A DNA stretch of 64,000 nucleotides from an uncultured Maribacter sp. (lineage in GTDB: Bacteria > Bacteroidota > Bacteroidia > Flavobacteriales > Flavobacteriaceae): contig NZ_CANMBB010000004.1 in NCBI RefSeq assembly GCF_947495965.1, positions 62,001 through 126,000 on the forward strand. The letters are read 5' to 3'. Below are positions 8,690-17,603 of the stretch, one piece after another (within the stretch, counting starts at the first letter, position 1; each line of letters starts with the position of its first letter). The notes below the pieces were generated by a model. It was not told the origin of the DNA. It searched no databases and was given only the letters and a program-made list of their open reading frames with translations. Made by a program: the position numbers and the translations under genes.

Positions 8690-9139
8690 TTAATTAGGTT
8701 TTGGAAATGTATTTTTAAAATTAAAAACACTAGTACTTGCTCCATTTTTTTGAAGCTCGGCAAGCTTTTCTACTGCTTCTTCCACAGAAGGATATTTTCC
8801 TTCTGGAATCCACCACATTGCAGTACTTACATTACCATAATTTTTAAACCACTCTTTGCGTCTTCTTAAAAAATCACTGTGTATTGTTTTATAAACATAA
8901 TTACCTAAAGCTTCTACATTTTCCCAGACAGAAATGTTTATAATAATTTGAACATCATTAAAAGGGTTTAGGTTAGTGGCATTATTAGAATCATCTTTTA
9001 ATCGCCAAATAAAACCATCACTATTTTCTGCAAGAGTATTTATAGTGTCTAGATTTTCTACAAACTCTTTCATTATAGAGTCCTCTATAGTTACTCCTTT
9101 AATTCTTGCAACATTTATTTCTGCTAATTTATATTTCAT
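8690..9139 (-). CDS. DUF3291 domain protein
   Basis: A 149-residue cytosolic protein with no signal peptide. The sequence runs LAEINVARIKG...SVWENVEALGNYVYKTIHSDFLRRRKEWF...MWWIPEGKYPSVEEAVEKL, the pattern of DUF3291 proteins, which belong to the dimeric alpha/beta-barrel (monooxygenase-like) fold. The conserved HSDFLRRRKEWF and WWIPEG motifs lie at about 95-106 and 117-122. Function is unknown. It is separate from its neighbours, with a 186-base intergenic region holding a hairpin upstream. Confidence 0.7.
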   Translation of the reverse strand: MKYKLAEINVARIKGVTIEDSIMKEFVENLDTINTLAENSDGFIWRLKDDSNNATNLNPFNDVQIIINISVWENVEALGNYVYKTIHSDFLRRRKEWFKNYGNVSTAMWWIPEGKYPSVEEAVEKLAELQKNGASTSVFNFKNTFPKPN

Positions 9140-9228
9140 TCTATAGTATTGTTTTAACCCGCTTTATGCATTAGAACATCTGTTACGTATTGAAATTACT
9201 TCAAAATCAAACGCTTCGCTGTACTTTT

Positions 9229-9261
9229 TAATTTAACCATAGCGGTGCTATGCTAAAATTA
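9229..9261. repeat. Intergenic inverted repeat
   Basis: A 15-base arm TAATTTAACCATAGC, a GGT loop and the near-complement GCTATGCTAAAATTA (two mismatches) lie between the AlkB-like gene and the DUF3291 gene. The inner six bases pair perfectly. It could be a transcription terminator for the AlkB-like gene, though it has no T-run, or a dispersed flavobacterial repeat. Confidence 0.45.
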
Positions 9262-9325
9262 ATAAAGCACTTGACTTTATTATACTTTCAATCCTCACGA
9301 CGACTTTCTAATACATAATTCGGGT

Positions 9326-9931
9326 TTAAGAAGTTTCAATAGTTCTAAAAGTTAAATTAATTCTAGTGCTATGTACTTTCTTGGTTGGTGGTAATCGGTG
9401 CAACCAGTGTTTTTGTGTTGTGCCTTTCATTACCAATAAGCTGCCTTTTTCTAGTACTATACTAATATTTTGTTTGGTGGTTTTATGTTTAAAAAGGAAT
9501 TTTCTTTCTGCTCCGAAACTTAAAGAAGCTATAGCTCCATTTTGTTTTAAATCTTTTTCGCCATCGCTATGCCAAGCCATACCTTCTTCTCCACTATGGT
9601 AAAGGTTTAATAAACAAGAATTATAGGTTTCACCAGTCTTATTTTCAACAAGGTTTTTTAGCTCTAAAAGTTCTTTTGTCCAAGGGATAGAAATTTTTGT
9701 GTTGTTAGAATAGGTATATTCAAATGATTTTTCGGCATACCAAGCCACTTTACGTTTTGTAAAAATTTGTTTTCCAAAAATTATAGCTTCATCTGGTTTC
9801 CATTCTATGGTATTTAAGAGAATGTCATAATAATATTGACATTTAGAAAGGTCTAAAATAGTACCATAATAAAGTACTTCTCCATCAAAGGGTAAAATGT
9901 TTGGTGTTTCTTCTGTATTAAATAAATCCAT
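9326..9931 (-). CDS. AlkB-type Fe(II)/2-oxoglutarate dioxygenase
   Basis: Oxidative demethylation of alkylated DNA or RNA bases is the known role of this family. The 201-residue protein has the iron ligands H121-x-D123 in AWHSDGE, a distal histidine at about 178 (LHRLPP), and the 2-oxoglutarate-binding signature RINLTFR at 190-196. SLSFGAERKF at 137-146 is typical of the ABH2/ABH3-like bacterial group. It is a single-gene unit. Identification of the family is secure; the exact lesion specificity is not. Confidence 0.88.
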   Translation of the reverse strand: MDLFNTEETPNILPFDGEVLYYGTILDLSKCQYYYDILLNTIEWKPDEAIIFGKQIFTKRKVAWYAEKSFEYTYSNNTKISIPWTKELLELKNLVENKTGETYNSCLLNLYHSGEEGMAWHSDGEKDLKQNGAIASLSFGAERKFLFKHKTTKQNISIVLEKGSLLVMKGTTQKHWLHRLPPTKKVHSTRINLTFRTIETS

Positions 9932-9979
9932 CTTGCATAAAGATATACAAGATATTAAAATAAGAGTACTATTATTAAA

Positions 9980-11464
9980 TTATGCTCTAGCGGTAAGCGA
10001 TTTAAAAAACACGTATCCAAAACCTAGAAATAGCATAAAATGAAAAGGGAAAAGACCAAAATCATTTAACGGTACCGCACTATACATTCCAAAAAGGAAG
10101 TATAACATAAGGGCTGCTTCTAATATCATGTTCGGAGATAGTTTTTTGGTTAGGTATTTATTGCCTTTCCAACTATCTGTAATATTATTAAGATTAAATT
10201 TTGGAGTACGTACAAACTCACTTCTTTTACCCATGTGGCCTTCTAAAACAGCAATAGAATTGTGTAAAGAGAACCCTAGCGCAATAGAGAAAAAGGTGAA
10301 AAATAGTTTTATATAATCTATAAAATTATCAAAACTACTACCTTGAATACTTTTGTAGGTAAACCAATAACAGATAAATAGTATTATAGTACTTACAATA
10401 AAGAAACTTGTAACTTCAAAAACCCAACCTAGATGACCGTAACTGTTTTTAATATACAGCATAGGTATACTTAGTAATGCAACTATAAAAACGCATAAAA
10501 ACATAGAGCTATTAAGCAAATGCATTACACCATGAAATTTAGTTTTAAAAGGAATGTTTTTAGAAGAAACAACACTTGTAACAGTCTTTCTAAAATTTTC
10601 GGCCCCACCTTTGTTCCATCTAAATTGTTGGGAACGAGCAGCACTAATAACTACAGGTAATTCTGCAGGAGTTTCTACATCTTCTAAATATTTAAACTTC
10701 CAGTTTTTTAATTGCGCTCTATAGCTTAAATCTAAATCTTCTGTTAGGGTATCTCCTTCCCAGTTACCAGCATCTAGAATACATTCTTTACGCCAAATAC
10801 CAGCAGTACCATTAAAGTTAATAAAGTGTCCTTTTGCATTACGCCCAACTTGTTCTAACGTAAAGTGCGCATCTAAAGCAAAAGCTTGTATACGCGTTAA
10901 GGTAGAGTAGTCTCTGTTTATGTGTCCCCAACGTGTTTGTACAACACCAATTTCTTGGTCTTTAAAATAGATAACCGTCTTTTTTAACCAGTCTGAGTCT
11001 GGTAAAAAATCTGCATCAAAAATTGCAATAAACTCTCCTTTTGCAATTTCTAAACCTTCTTTTAAAGCACCTGCTTTAAAACCTTGTCTATTTTCTCTTC
11101 TTATGTGTTTTATATCTAAACCAGTAGCTTGTAATTTTTTTATATGCTTTGCAGTGTCATGAACAGACTCGTCCGTAGAGTCATCTAAAACCTGAATTTC
11201 TAATTTACTTTTAGGATATTCTAGCTTGGCAATATTTTCTAACAATCTATCCATTACATATTCCTCATTATAAACAGGAAGTTGTATGGTAACAAACGGA
11301 ATTTCTTTTGGGTCTAAAAGGTTATATTTTGGAGCGGTTTGGTTTCTCCTTTTATAGCCTAAATAGTTGACTAATAGGTTAAGCTGAGCTAAACTATAAA
11401 AGAATATCAGCAATAACGCAATGCTGTAAATACCAATAATGATGTAAGCAATAGTTAGTCCCAT
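9980..11464 (-). CDS. Processive GT2 glycosyltransferase (cellulose-synthase-like)
   Basis: A 494-residue membrane glycosyltransferase. An N-terminal transmembrane segment (about 5-27) precedes the catalytic domain with DDSTDE at 94-99, DAD at 150-152, TEDLDLSYR at 241-249 and QQFRW at 279-283, the D,D,D,QxxRW set of processive family 2 enzymes. Four or more C-terminal transmembrane segments follow. It probably makes or extends a beta-linked glucan or a glycolipid at the inner membrane. It is the last gene of a run starting with the FAD oxidoreductase and lies one base from the preceding GT2 gene. Confidence 0.85.
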   Translation of the reverse strand: MGLTIAYIIIGIYSIALLLIFFYSLAQLNLLVNYLGYKRRNQTAPKYNLLDPKEIPFVTIQLPVYNEEYVMDRLLENIAKLEYPKSKLEIQVLDDSTDESVHDTAKHIKKLQATGLDIKHIRRENRQGFKAGALKEGLEIAKGEFIAIFDADFLPDSDWLKKTVIYFKDQEIGVVQTRWGHINRDYSTLTRIQAFALDAHFTLEQVGRNAKGHFINFNGTAGIWRKECILDAGNWEGDTLTEDLDLSYRAQLKNWKFKYLEDVETPAELPVVISAARSQQFRWNKGGAENFRKTVTSVVSSKNIPFKTKFHGVMHLLNSSMFLCVFIVALLSIPMLYIKNSYGHLGWVFEVTSFFIVSTIILFICYWFTYKSIQGSSFDNFIDYIKLFFTFFSIALGFSLHNSIAVLEGHMGKRSEFVRTPKFNLNNITDSWKGNKYLTKKLSPNMILEAALMLYFLFGMYSAVPLNDFGLFPFHFMLFLGFGYVFFKSLTARA

Positions 11465-11465
11465 T

Positions 11466-12155
11466 TTATTTGATGCTATATTTAAATATCCAACCTAATA
11501 TTTTTATGCCCGCAAATATACTACCTTTTACTGTTCCAGACACTTTTGAGATACCAATTCTTTTTTTGTAACGCACTGGTACTTCGATATATGCTATTTT
11601 CTTTTTTAGAGCTTTTAATTGCATTTCTACGGTCCAACCATAGGTTTTATCTTCCATGTTTAAAGATAACAACGTATGGTACTCTATAGCTCTAAACGGC
11701 CCTAAGTCCGTAAATGTTGCCCTAAAAAACAACTTCATTAAACTGGTTGCTAGCCAATTACCAAAAATTTGCTGCGGTGTCATACTACCATCTTCTCTTA
11801 GTTCTTTTACTCTGGCACCTACTACAAAGTTTACTTTTTTATCTATAATTGGTTGTATTATTTTAGTGAGTTCTTCTGGATAATCAGAATAATCACCATC
11901 TATAAATACAATTATATCTGGTTTGTTGGGTTGTTTACTAATATAATTCATGCCTGCTAAACAAGCATAACCGTATCCCATTTTTGTTTCTGTTAAAACA
12001 GTTGCTCCAGCATTTTTAGCGTTTTCCACGGTATTGTCTGTAGAATTATTGTTAACAACAATAACTTCAGACACTAAAGATGGTATTTCTTTTATTACAT
12101 GTGCAATAGAATCTGCTTCATTAAAAGCAGGGATAATAACTTTTACATTGGTCAT
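11466..12155 (-). CDS. GT2 glycosyltransferase (dolichyl-phosphate mannose synthase-like)
   Basis: A 229-residue soluble family 2 glycosyltransferase with IPAFNEADSI at 8-17, NNNSTDNT at 35-42 and the DGD metal-binding site at 86-88. It lacks the transmembrane segments of its neighbour and resembles polyprenyl-phosphate hexose synthases. Such enzymes charge a lipid carrier with a hexose, which would fit a donor role for a membrane GT-C enzyme, though no link is shown. Its start shares a base with the end of the MORN-like gene, so the two are translationally coupled. Confidence 0.82.
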   Translation of the reverse strand: MTNVKVIIPAFNEADSIAHVIKEIPSLVSEVIVVNNNSTDNTVENAKNAGATVLTETKMGYGYACLAGMNYISKQPNKPDIIVFIDGDYSDYPEELTKIIQPIIDKKVNFVVGARVKELREDGSMTPQQIFGNWLATSLMKLFFRATFTDLGPFRAIEYHTLLSLNMEDKTYGWTVEMQLKALKKKIAYIEVPVRYKKRIGISKVSGTVKGSIFAGIKILGWIFKYSIK

Positions 12156-12640
12156 TAATACAAATCAGATAATTTATTTTCTTTTTTAAAACTAGAAAAG
12201 CTAGTCCACTCTTTTATTCTTTTACCATTGGAGTATCTTACGGCAGCGGTTATTTTTTTGTTTTTATACTTTAAACAGTAACCGTTTTTTACACCATTGG
12301 TAAGCTGGCATTTATGGGCAATAGCTCCTTTAGAATCATAAAAAAGCCACCATTTAATCATTTGTCCGTTTTTATAATTTCCTTCTTTAACACGAACATT
12401 ATGTTTGTTGTAAAAATACCAGTAGTTTTCTTTTTTGCCATTGTAATAATGCCCTTGTTTAGAGACTACACTATTTTCATGATAAAATTTCCAATATCCT
12501 GTTTTTATATTGTTTTTAAGCCAACCTTCAGACTTTATTTTTCCTGTTTTATAAAATTCCTTATGATAAATAGCGTATTCTTTTTCTTTTAGATTAAGAA
12601 AAAGGCAAAGAAGCGCCATCATGGGTATTTTAAAAATCAT
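12155..12640 (-). CDS. MORN-repeat-like secreted protein
   Basis: A 161-residue protein with an N-terminal hydrophobic segment (about residues 3-16) and a series of roughly 22-residue repeats of the form G-W/Y-x-K-F/Y-Y-x-x-x-x-x, as in KTGYWKFYHENS, KENYWYFYNKHN and MIKWWLFYDSKG. This is the toxin-antitoxin/MORN-2 type repeat common in Bacteroidetes. No enzymatic role can be given. It lies one base from the polyferredoxin gene and overlaps the GT2 gene, which places it in the same operon. Confidence 0.65.
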   Translation of the reverse strand: MIFKIPMMALLCLFLNLKEKEYAIYHKEFYKTGKIKSEGWLKNNIKTGYWKFYHENSVVSKQGHYYNGKKENYWYFYNKHNVRVKEGNYKNGQMIKWWLFYDSKGAIAHKCQLTNGVKNGYCLKYKNKKITAAVRYSNGKRIKEWTSFSSFKKENKLSDLY

Positions 12641-12641
12641 T

Positions 12642-14234
12642 TTATTTTTTATTAACTAATTCCATTAAATCTACATCATTCCCTAATAATACTTCGGTAG
12701 GGTTAATACGTCCTTCTTCTGGTCCGTTTTCCAGTTTTAATACCCCTCTTGGGCATACCGCAGAACATACACCACAACCTACACAACTAGAACGTACAAT
12801 GTTTTCCCCTTTTTGAGCATAAGCTCTAACATCTATACCTTGTTCACAATAGGTAGAACAATTACCACAAGAAATACATTGACCGCCATTGGTTGTTATT
12901 CTAAAACGCGATTTAAAACGTTGTACAAAACCTAAATAGGCAGCTAACGGGCAACCAAATCTGCACCAAACTCTATTCCCAAAAATAGGGTAAAAACCAG
13001 TTCCAATTACACCAGCAAAGATAGCTCCTATTAAAAAGCTGTAGGTATTCATTATACTTTGAACTTTAATGCCTAGTACAGTTCCGGTTTCTGCAAAAAA
13101 GCCATATAATGTAAATCCGGTCATAACTAAAGCAAAAAGCAATACACCATGAATTAACCAACGCTCTACTTTCCATGAAAATAAAGATTTACTAGAGTGT
13201 TGGCGGTACGGGTCTCCTAGAGTTTCAGCAAGTCCTCCACAACCACAAACCCATGAGCAGTACCATCTTTTTCCAAAAAAGTATACCATTACAGGAACAA
13301 TAACTACCGTTAATAAAATACCCCAAACAAGAATAAATAAACCTAAACCACCGCTTGAAATAAGCTCTTTTAAGTTCCAACTGAAAAAGAAATCATAATC
13401 TAATGGGAATGCATTTTTAAAATCGTATCCTTTGGAGTAAGATAACTGTAATCTTACCATGATTTCAGGTATTAAAAAAGCAAATACAATTTGAAAGAAC
13501 AAAACCGATGTTGTTCTTACTATTTGGTACATATTATGGCGATATTTTATATACATACGAATAGCCATAACGGTCATAACAACACAATACATAAAGCCAT
13601 AAACAAACCAGTGACCAGCTAAATTTCCGCTTAAGGACTGGCTTATTGGGTCTACTAAATACGTCCAGTTTACCGCATACTCCGATTTAAAGTATAAAAC
13701 AAGGTAAAAACTTACCAGAAATATAAATACCAACCAAGCAATCCATCCTTTATTCGTAGAACTTTGGTGATAAATATGGTCATTTTTAATTCCTTTTTTT
13801 CCTAAGGTAACTACTTGCGGAAGAATAAACATGAGGGCTCCAATAATACCTAAGCCAAAGGTTAAAAACCACATTAATCCTTTATTTTCAGGTATGAACC
13901 CGTAGCCAGATTTTTTACGGATAGCAGTTGCAAAATCATCACTTCCGGCATATACTTTTTTACCCCATTCTTTGTTTTTAGAATGTACTTTGTTGGCATC
14001 ATTAATAGTAGTTTCTACTATTGGGGCTAGTGATGTTATTCCTGAAAAATCTTTACCAACAATTTTGCTTTTAAGATCTTGTATAAAAATTTCACTTTTA
14101 ATACCTTGATTGGTAATTAATTCCTCAAAGTTTTTTTCATCAAGTTTAAAATTGCCTAAAAATGGGAGGGCGGCAAAAATCCCGAATCCTACTAAAAAGA
14201 TGGTTATCCCTATATTTTGTATTGTTTTCATCAT
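12642..14234 (-). CDS. Membrane polyferredoxin (NapH/NosR/CcoG-like)
   Basis: A 530-residue membrane electron-transfer protein. An N-terminal membrane anchor and extracytoplasmic segment (about 25-110) precede several membrane spans. The motif WCRFGCP at 423-429 and two ferredoxin-type 4Fe-4S clusters at 453-463 (CISCGNCSTYC) and 484-494 (CVGCGVCSAVC) complete the NosR/NapH/CcoG-like pattern. Its start overlaps the stop of the FAD oxidoreductase gene, so the pair probably forms an NAD(P)H or flavin to membrane electron path. The terminal acceptor is unknown. Confidence 0.82.
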   Translation of the reverse strand: MMKTIQNIGITIFLVGFGIFAALPFLGNFKLDEKNFEELITNQGIKSEIFIQDLKSKIVGKDFSGITSLAPIVETTINDANKVHSKNKEWGKKVYAGSDDFATAIRKKSGYGFIPENKGLMWFLTFGLGIIGALMFILPQVVTLGKKGIKNDHIYHQSSTNKGWIAWLVFIFLVSFYLVLYFKSEYAVNWTYLVDPISQSLSGNLAGHWFVYGFMYCVVMTVMAIRMYIKYRHNMYQIVRTTSVLFFQIVFAFLIPEIMVRLQLSYSKGYDFKNAFPLDYDFFFSWNLKELISSGGLGLFILVWGILLTVVIVPVMVYFFGKRWYCSWVCGCGGLAETLGDPYRQHSSKSLFSWKVERWLIHGVLLFALVMTGFTLYGFFAETGTVLGIKVQSIMNTYSFLIGAIFAGVIGTGFYPIFGNRVWCRFGCPLAAYLGFVQRFKSRFRITTNGGQCISCGNCSTYCEQGIDVRAYAQKGENIVRSSCVGCGVCSAVCPRGVLKLENGPEEGRINPTEVLLGNDVDLMELVNKK

Positions 14235-15592
14235 TATGCTCTTGCTTTAGACGTTGCGAAAATTCTTTTCCAGCTTTTTTTCTTTGGAGTTATGTTTGTT
14301 CCGTTTTCATGGTTGTATTTTGCCAGTATTTCTTTTTCATAATGGGCATAAAATTCTGGATCAAAATGGGCATCTTTAAGATACTCTAAAACGTATTCTA
14401 TACTCTTGTTTTCGGTTAGCCAACGGTCAAAAATGTTATGTCGCATGCGAATTCCAAAAGTGTTTATTCCTAAAAATGCTTTGGTATCTTTATGATAAGC
14501 AATGGTTACGCATATTTTTTCTTTGGCATGCCTCCAATGAAAGTGTTTTTCTTCTTCACTTTTACTTCGTTCGCTAAATACCCAACCATAAGTTTGGTAT
14601 TCTAAGTCTAAAAATTTGGCAGAGTTAAACCAGTGTCCTGGCTTGTATTCTGTAGGGTTACCGCATATAGTTTGTGCAAGAGTTTCTCCCATCATTCTTC
14701 CGGTGTACCAAACAGCTTCTATAGGTCTTCGGTTACCAATTGCTTGGTGCTGTTCTGCACAATCTCCAATGGCATAAATATTAGGAATGTTAGTTTCTAA
14801 TAGCCTATTAACTTTAACACCACGACCCAGTTCTATACCAGAATCTTTAAGGAAATTAATGTTAGGAGAAACACCAGCTGTTAAACCAACTACAGAACAC
14901 TTTATTGTATCTCCTTTGTCTGTTACAATAGCTTTAGCATTACCATTTTCATCTGCCAAAATTTCAACTAAATTAGTTTCTAAGCGTAAATCTATATGGT
15001 GTTCTAGTATGTGCTCATTTATCATTTGCGATTCTCCGCTAGGTAATACTCCGTTCCAAAAACTACTTTCACGAACCAAAAATGTAACAGGAATATCTCT
15101 GCTGCGTAGCATTTCAGCCATTTCTATCCCAATTAAACCGCCACCAACAATAACAGCTCTTTTACATACCTCTTTATTAGGAGCATTTTTTTCTAAAGTA
15201 TCTAAATCTTGTTTAGAATATAAGCCTTGTACACCTCCCAAATCTTGCCCTGGCCATCCAAATTTGTTGGGTTTAGAACCAGTAGCTATAATTAATTTGT
15301 CGTAAACAATATCTGTACTGTTTTCTATTTTAAGAATATTGTTTTTGTGGTCTATAGTTTTTACATATCCTTTCACTAAATCTATCCTATTCTTTTTCCA
15401 AAACCAATTTTCATACGGCTGCGTATGTTCAAATTTCATGTGACCCATATACACATACATAAGAGCAGTTCTAGAGAAAAAATAATCTGTCTCCGTAGAT
15501 ATAATTGTAATTTTCTTATCAGATAATTTTCGAATATGGCGAGCGGCTGTTACGCCAGAAATACCATTACCTATAATGACTATATGTTCCAT
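14234..15592 (-). CDS. FAD-dependent pyridine nucleotide-disulfide-type oxidoreductase
   Basis: A 452-residue flavoprotein with GNGISG at 8-13 for FAD, a second dinucleotide-binding motif GGGLIG at 150-155 and an AIGDCAE motif before the dimerisation region. It resembles NADH:rubredoxin or nitrite-reductase-type reductases rather than glutathione reductase, because it lacks the CxxxxC redox pair. It is the first gene of the minus-strand operon and is fused by overlap to the polyferredoxin gene. The upstream region holds two CRP/FNR-like elements, suggesting redox or oxygen control. Confidence 0.82.
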   Translation of the reverse strand: MEHIVIIGNGISGVTAARHIRKLSDKKITIISTETDYFFSRTALMYVYMGHMKFEHTQPYENWFWKKNRIDLVKGYVKTIDHKNNILKIENSTDIVYDKLIIATGSKPNKFGWPGQDLGGVQGLYSKQDLDTLEKNAPNKEVCKRAVIVGGGLIGIEMAEMLRSRDIPVTFLVRESSFWNGVLPSGESQMINEHILEHHIDLRLETNLVEILADENGNAKAIVTDKGDTIKCSVVGLTAGVSPNINFLKDSGIELGRGVKVNRLLETNIPNIYAIGDCAEQHQAIGNRRPIEAVWYTGRMMGETLAQTICGNPTEYKPGHWFNSAKFLDLEYQTYGWVFSERSKSEEEKHFHWRHAKEKICVTIAYHKDTKAFLGINTFGIRMRHNIFDRWLTENKSIEYVLEYLKDAHFDPEFYAHYEKEILAKYNHENGTNITPKKKSWKRIFATSKARA

Positions 15593-15664
15593 AAATTTGA
15601 TTGGTTATTGGGTTTAGGTCGAAGTTAATTATAAAAACTTAACAAAATTTCGAAATTTATTTTT

Positions 15665-15704
15665 GTGATAATCACGTGATATTTTTCGTGATAACTATGT
15701 GATA
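15665..15704. promoter_or_regulatory. Tandem CRP/FNR-like operator
   Basis: Two 17-base copies, 15665-15681 and 15688-15704, of GTGATAAnnAnGTGATA, with three mismatches between them and offset by 23 bases, lie between the divergent FAD-oxidoreductase and DUF547 genes. The first contains the perfect palindromes GTGATAATCAC and ATCACGTGAT. The spacing of about two helix turns puts both on one DNA face. TACTTTTG at 15703-15710 is a full TAnnTTTG match on the plus strand. Binding by a Crp/Fnr-family protein is inferred. Confidence 0.5.
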
Positions 15705-15885
15705 CTTTTGAAGTTCCTTTGACCCAAGAAAGAAAAAGTATTGCTTTGTTAAGTTTTTAAAATATACGCGACATAGCATATGTGAATTGTATTTAAAACG
15801 TAAACAATACAATTTATGTTATAGTTTATCGATATAATTTATAGGAATTTTCTTTCAAAAAAATGAAACAATTAAAAATATAATT

Positions 15886-16599
15886 ATGAAAAAAATAGTA
15901 ATCTTGGCAGTATTATGTCTTATAAGCTATAAAAGTAATGCCCAAAGCACAGATATGTTTTTTACAAAAGCGGAAGCATTTTTTAGTAAACATGTTAAGA
16001 ATGGAAGAGTAGCGTATTCAGAAATTAAAAAGGATACCAAAGAATTAAATGAAATATTAGATTTAGCAAAGTCTATAGAAGTAGATAAAGCAAAGTCTAA
16101 AGAATACAAAGCTTTTTGGATAAACGGTTACAATTTAATTGTAATAAAAAGTATTGTAGCCAATTATCCTATTAAGTCACCTTTAGATAAAGCAGGTTTT
16201 TTTGATAAGATAAAACATAATATTGGGGGTAAAAATATTACGCTTAATGATATAGAGAATAAGCTGTTAAGAGGAAATTTTCCTAAGGAACCTCGTTTTC
16301 ATTTTGTTCTTGTATGTGCAGGTTTAGGCTGCCCACCAATAATAAACACTGCATACAAGCCAAGCACTTTAGAGAAACAATTACAGATGCAAACTGTTGC
16401 AGCACTAAATGATGCTAAGTTTATACAGGTAAATAAAAACAAAGTAAAAATTTCTCAAATATTTGAGTGGTATAAAGGAGATTTTACTAAAAATGGATCC
16501 TTAGTAGACTATATTAATACATATAAAAAGGAAAAATTACCAATGAAAGCTAAGGTGTCTTACTATCCTTATGACTGGACGTTAAATGATTTAAAATAA
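15886..16599 (+). CDS. Secreted DUF547 protein
   Basis: A 237-residue exported protein with a Sec signal peptide ending near SNAQS (about residue 20). The DUF547 signature is present: FWINGYNLIVIK (about 83-94), then LRGNFPKEPRFHFVLVCAGLGCPPI around 130-155 with a conserved cysteine. The family has a transglutaminase-like/papain-like fold, but its function is not established. The next gene, for an outer-membrane barrel, starts 26 bases downstream, so the two are probably co-transcribed. Confidence 0.8.
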   Translation: MKKIVILAVLCLISYKSNAQSTDMFFTKAEAFFSKHVKNGRVAYSEIKKDTKELNEILDLAKSIEVDKAKSKEYKAFWINGYNLIVIKSIVANYPIKSPLDKAGFFDKIKHNIGGKNITLNDIENKLLRGNFPKEPRFHFVLVCAGLGCPPIINTAYKPSTLEKQLQMQTVAALNDAKFIQVNKNKVKISQIFEWYKGDFTKNGSLVDYINTYKKEKLPMKAKVSYYPYDWTLNDLK

Positions 16600-16625
16600 A
16601 ATAATAGCAACCTAAAGAAAATATA

Positions 16626-17534
16626 ATGAAATCAATAAAAAAATATATAGTTGCATCAGCAGTTCTTTTAGCAACTAGTGTAAGTTTTGCTCAAGAAGAA
16701 ATGGAAGATAAAAAAATGATGTCTTCTGAACCAGAACAAGAAAAAAGTAATATTCAACAATACACACCATCTAAATTAATAGGAAAAGGACAGGTAGATA
16801 TTAAATGGTTCAATAATTTATATACGCAAACAAAAAGTACTTTTTCTGATGGAAAAGAACCAAGGCAAACTTTTTTTACATCTACTTTAGAGGCGTATAC
16901 GGGAGTTGGTAAGAATAAAAGATGGAATGTTGGAGCAATTTTTGAATTCCGTTCTAATGTTATAGGAGATAGAGGTGCGTTAGATGTTTTTAAATTTGAT
17001 GGAGAAGATACTACAGCACGTTCTGGATTAACTTCTATAGCGCCATCTGTAAAATTTGTGCCTTTTAAATCGGTTAGTAATTTTAGTATTCAAAGTTCCT
17101 TCTTTATTCCTCTAGTAGATAATGAAACAGAAAATGGAGTTTTTCTAGATCAAAAAGGATATACTTGGCAAAATAGATTCTTTTATGATTACACATTTCC
17201 TGGAGATAAATGGCAGTTATTTACAGAGTTAAACTCGGAGTTAAATTTTGGAGATAAAGCAGATAGTTTTGCTAATAATAGTTTAAACCTTACTCCAGGA
17301 GTGTTTTTAAGCTATTTCCCAAGTTCTAAATTTACAGTTTTGGCATTAGTGCAACACTCACAGCGTATAGATTTAGGAAATAATTTTACACAAGATTTTA
17401 CAGCTGCAGGTGGTGGTGTTAAGTACCAGTTAACAAATGCTTTAAACTTAGAAGCTTTGTATACAAATTTTTTAAGAGGAAATAATACAGGTTTAGGACA
17501 AACTTTTAATTTAGGACTTAGAGTTATCTTATAG
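16626..17534 (+). CDS. Outer-membrane beta-barrel protein
   Basis: A 302-residue protein with a signal peptide (cleavage after SFAQ, about residue 22). Alternating hydrophobic and polar strands and the terminal LGLRVIL are typical of an outer-membrane barrel. It is rich in aromatic residues at strand ends and has no plug or TonB box, so passive transport or a structural role is likelier than active uptake. It follows the DUF547 gene and is followed by a terminator-like hairpin overlapping the next start codon. The specific function is unknown. Confidence 0.6.
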   Translation: MKSIKKYIVASAVLLATSVSFAQEEMEDKKMMSSEPEQEKSNIQQYTPSKLIGKGQVDIKWFNNLYTQTKSTFSDGKEPRQTFFTSTLEAYTGVGKNKRWNVGAIFEFRSNVIGDRGALDVFKFDGEDTTARSGLTSIAPSVKFVPFKSVSNFSIQSSFFIPLVDNETENGVFLDQKGYTWQNRFFYDYTFPGDKWQLFTELNSELNFGDKADSFANNSLNLTPGVFLSYFPSSKFTVLALVQHSQRIDLGNNFTQDFTAAGGGVKYQLTNALNLEALYTNFLRGNNTGLGQTFNLGLRVIL

Positions 17535-17556
17535 AGAAAAATAATTACTGTATTTT

Positions 17557-17603
17557 AGGAGTCTTAATTACTTTAAATGAAAAAATTAGGACTCCTTTTT
17601 TTG
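17557..17603 (+). terminator. Terminator hairpin spanning the next gene's start codon
   Basis: The left arm AGGAGTCTTAAT (17557-17568) pairs with ATTAGGACTCCT (17585-17596) with one wobble and is followed by seven T residues. The 16-base loop contains the ATG (17577-17579) of the GH113-like gene, so the right arm and T-run encode its first residues. It can act as a terminator of the barrel gene or as an attenuator for the following gene. Confidence 0.65.
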
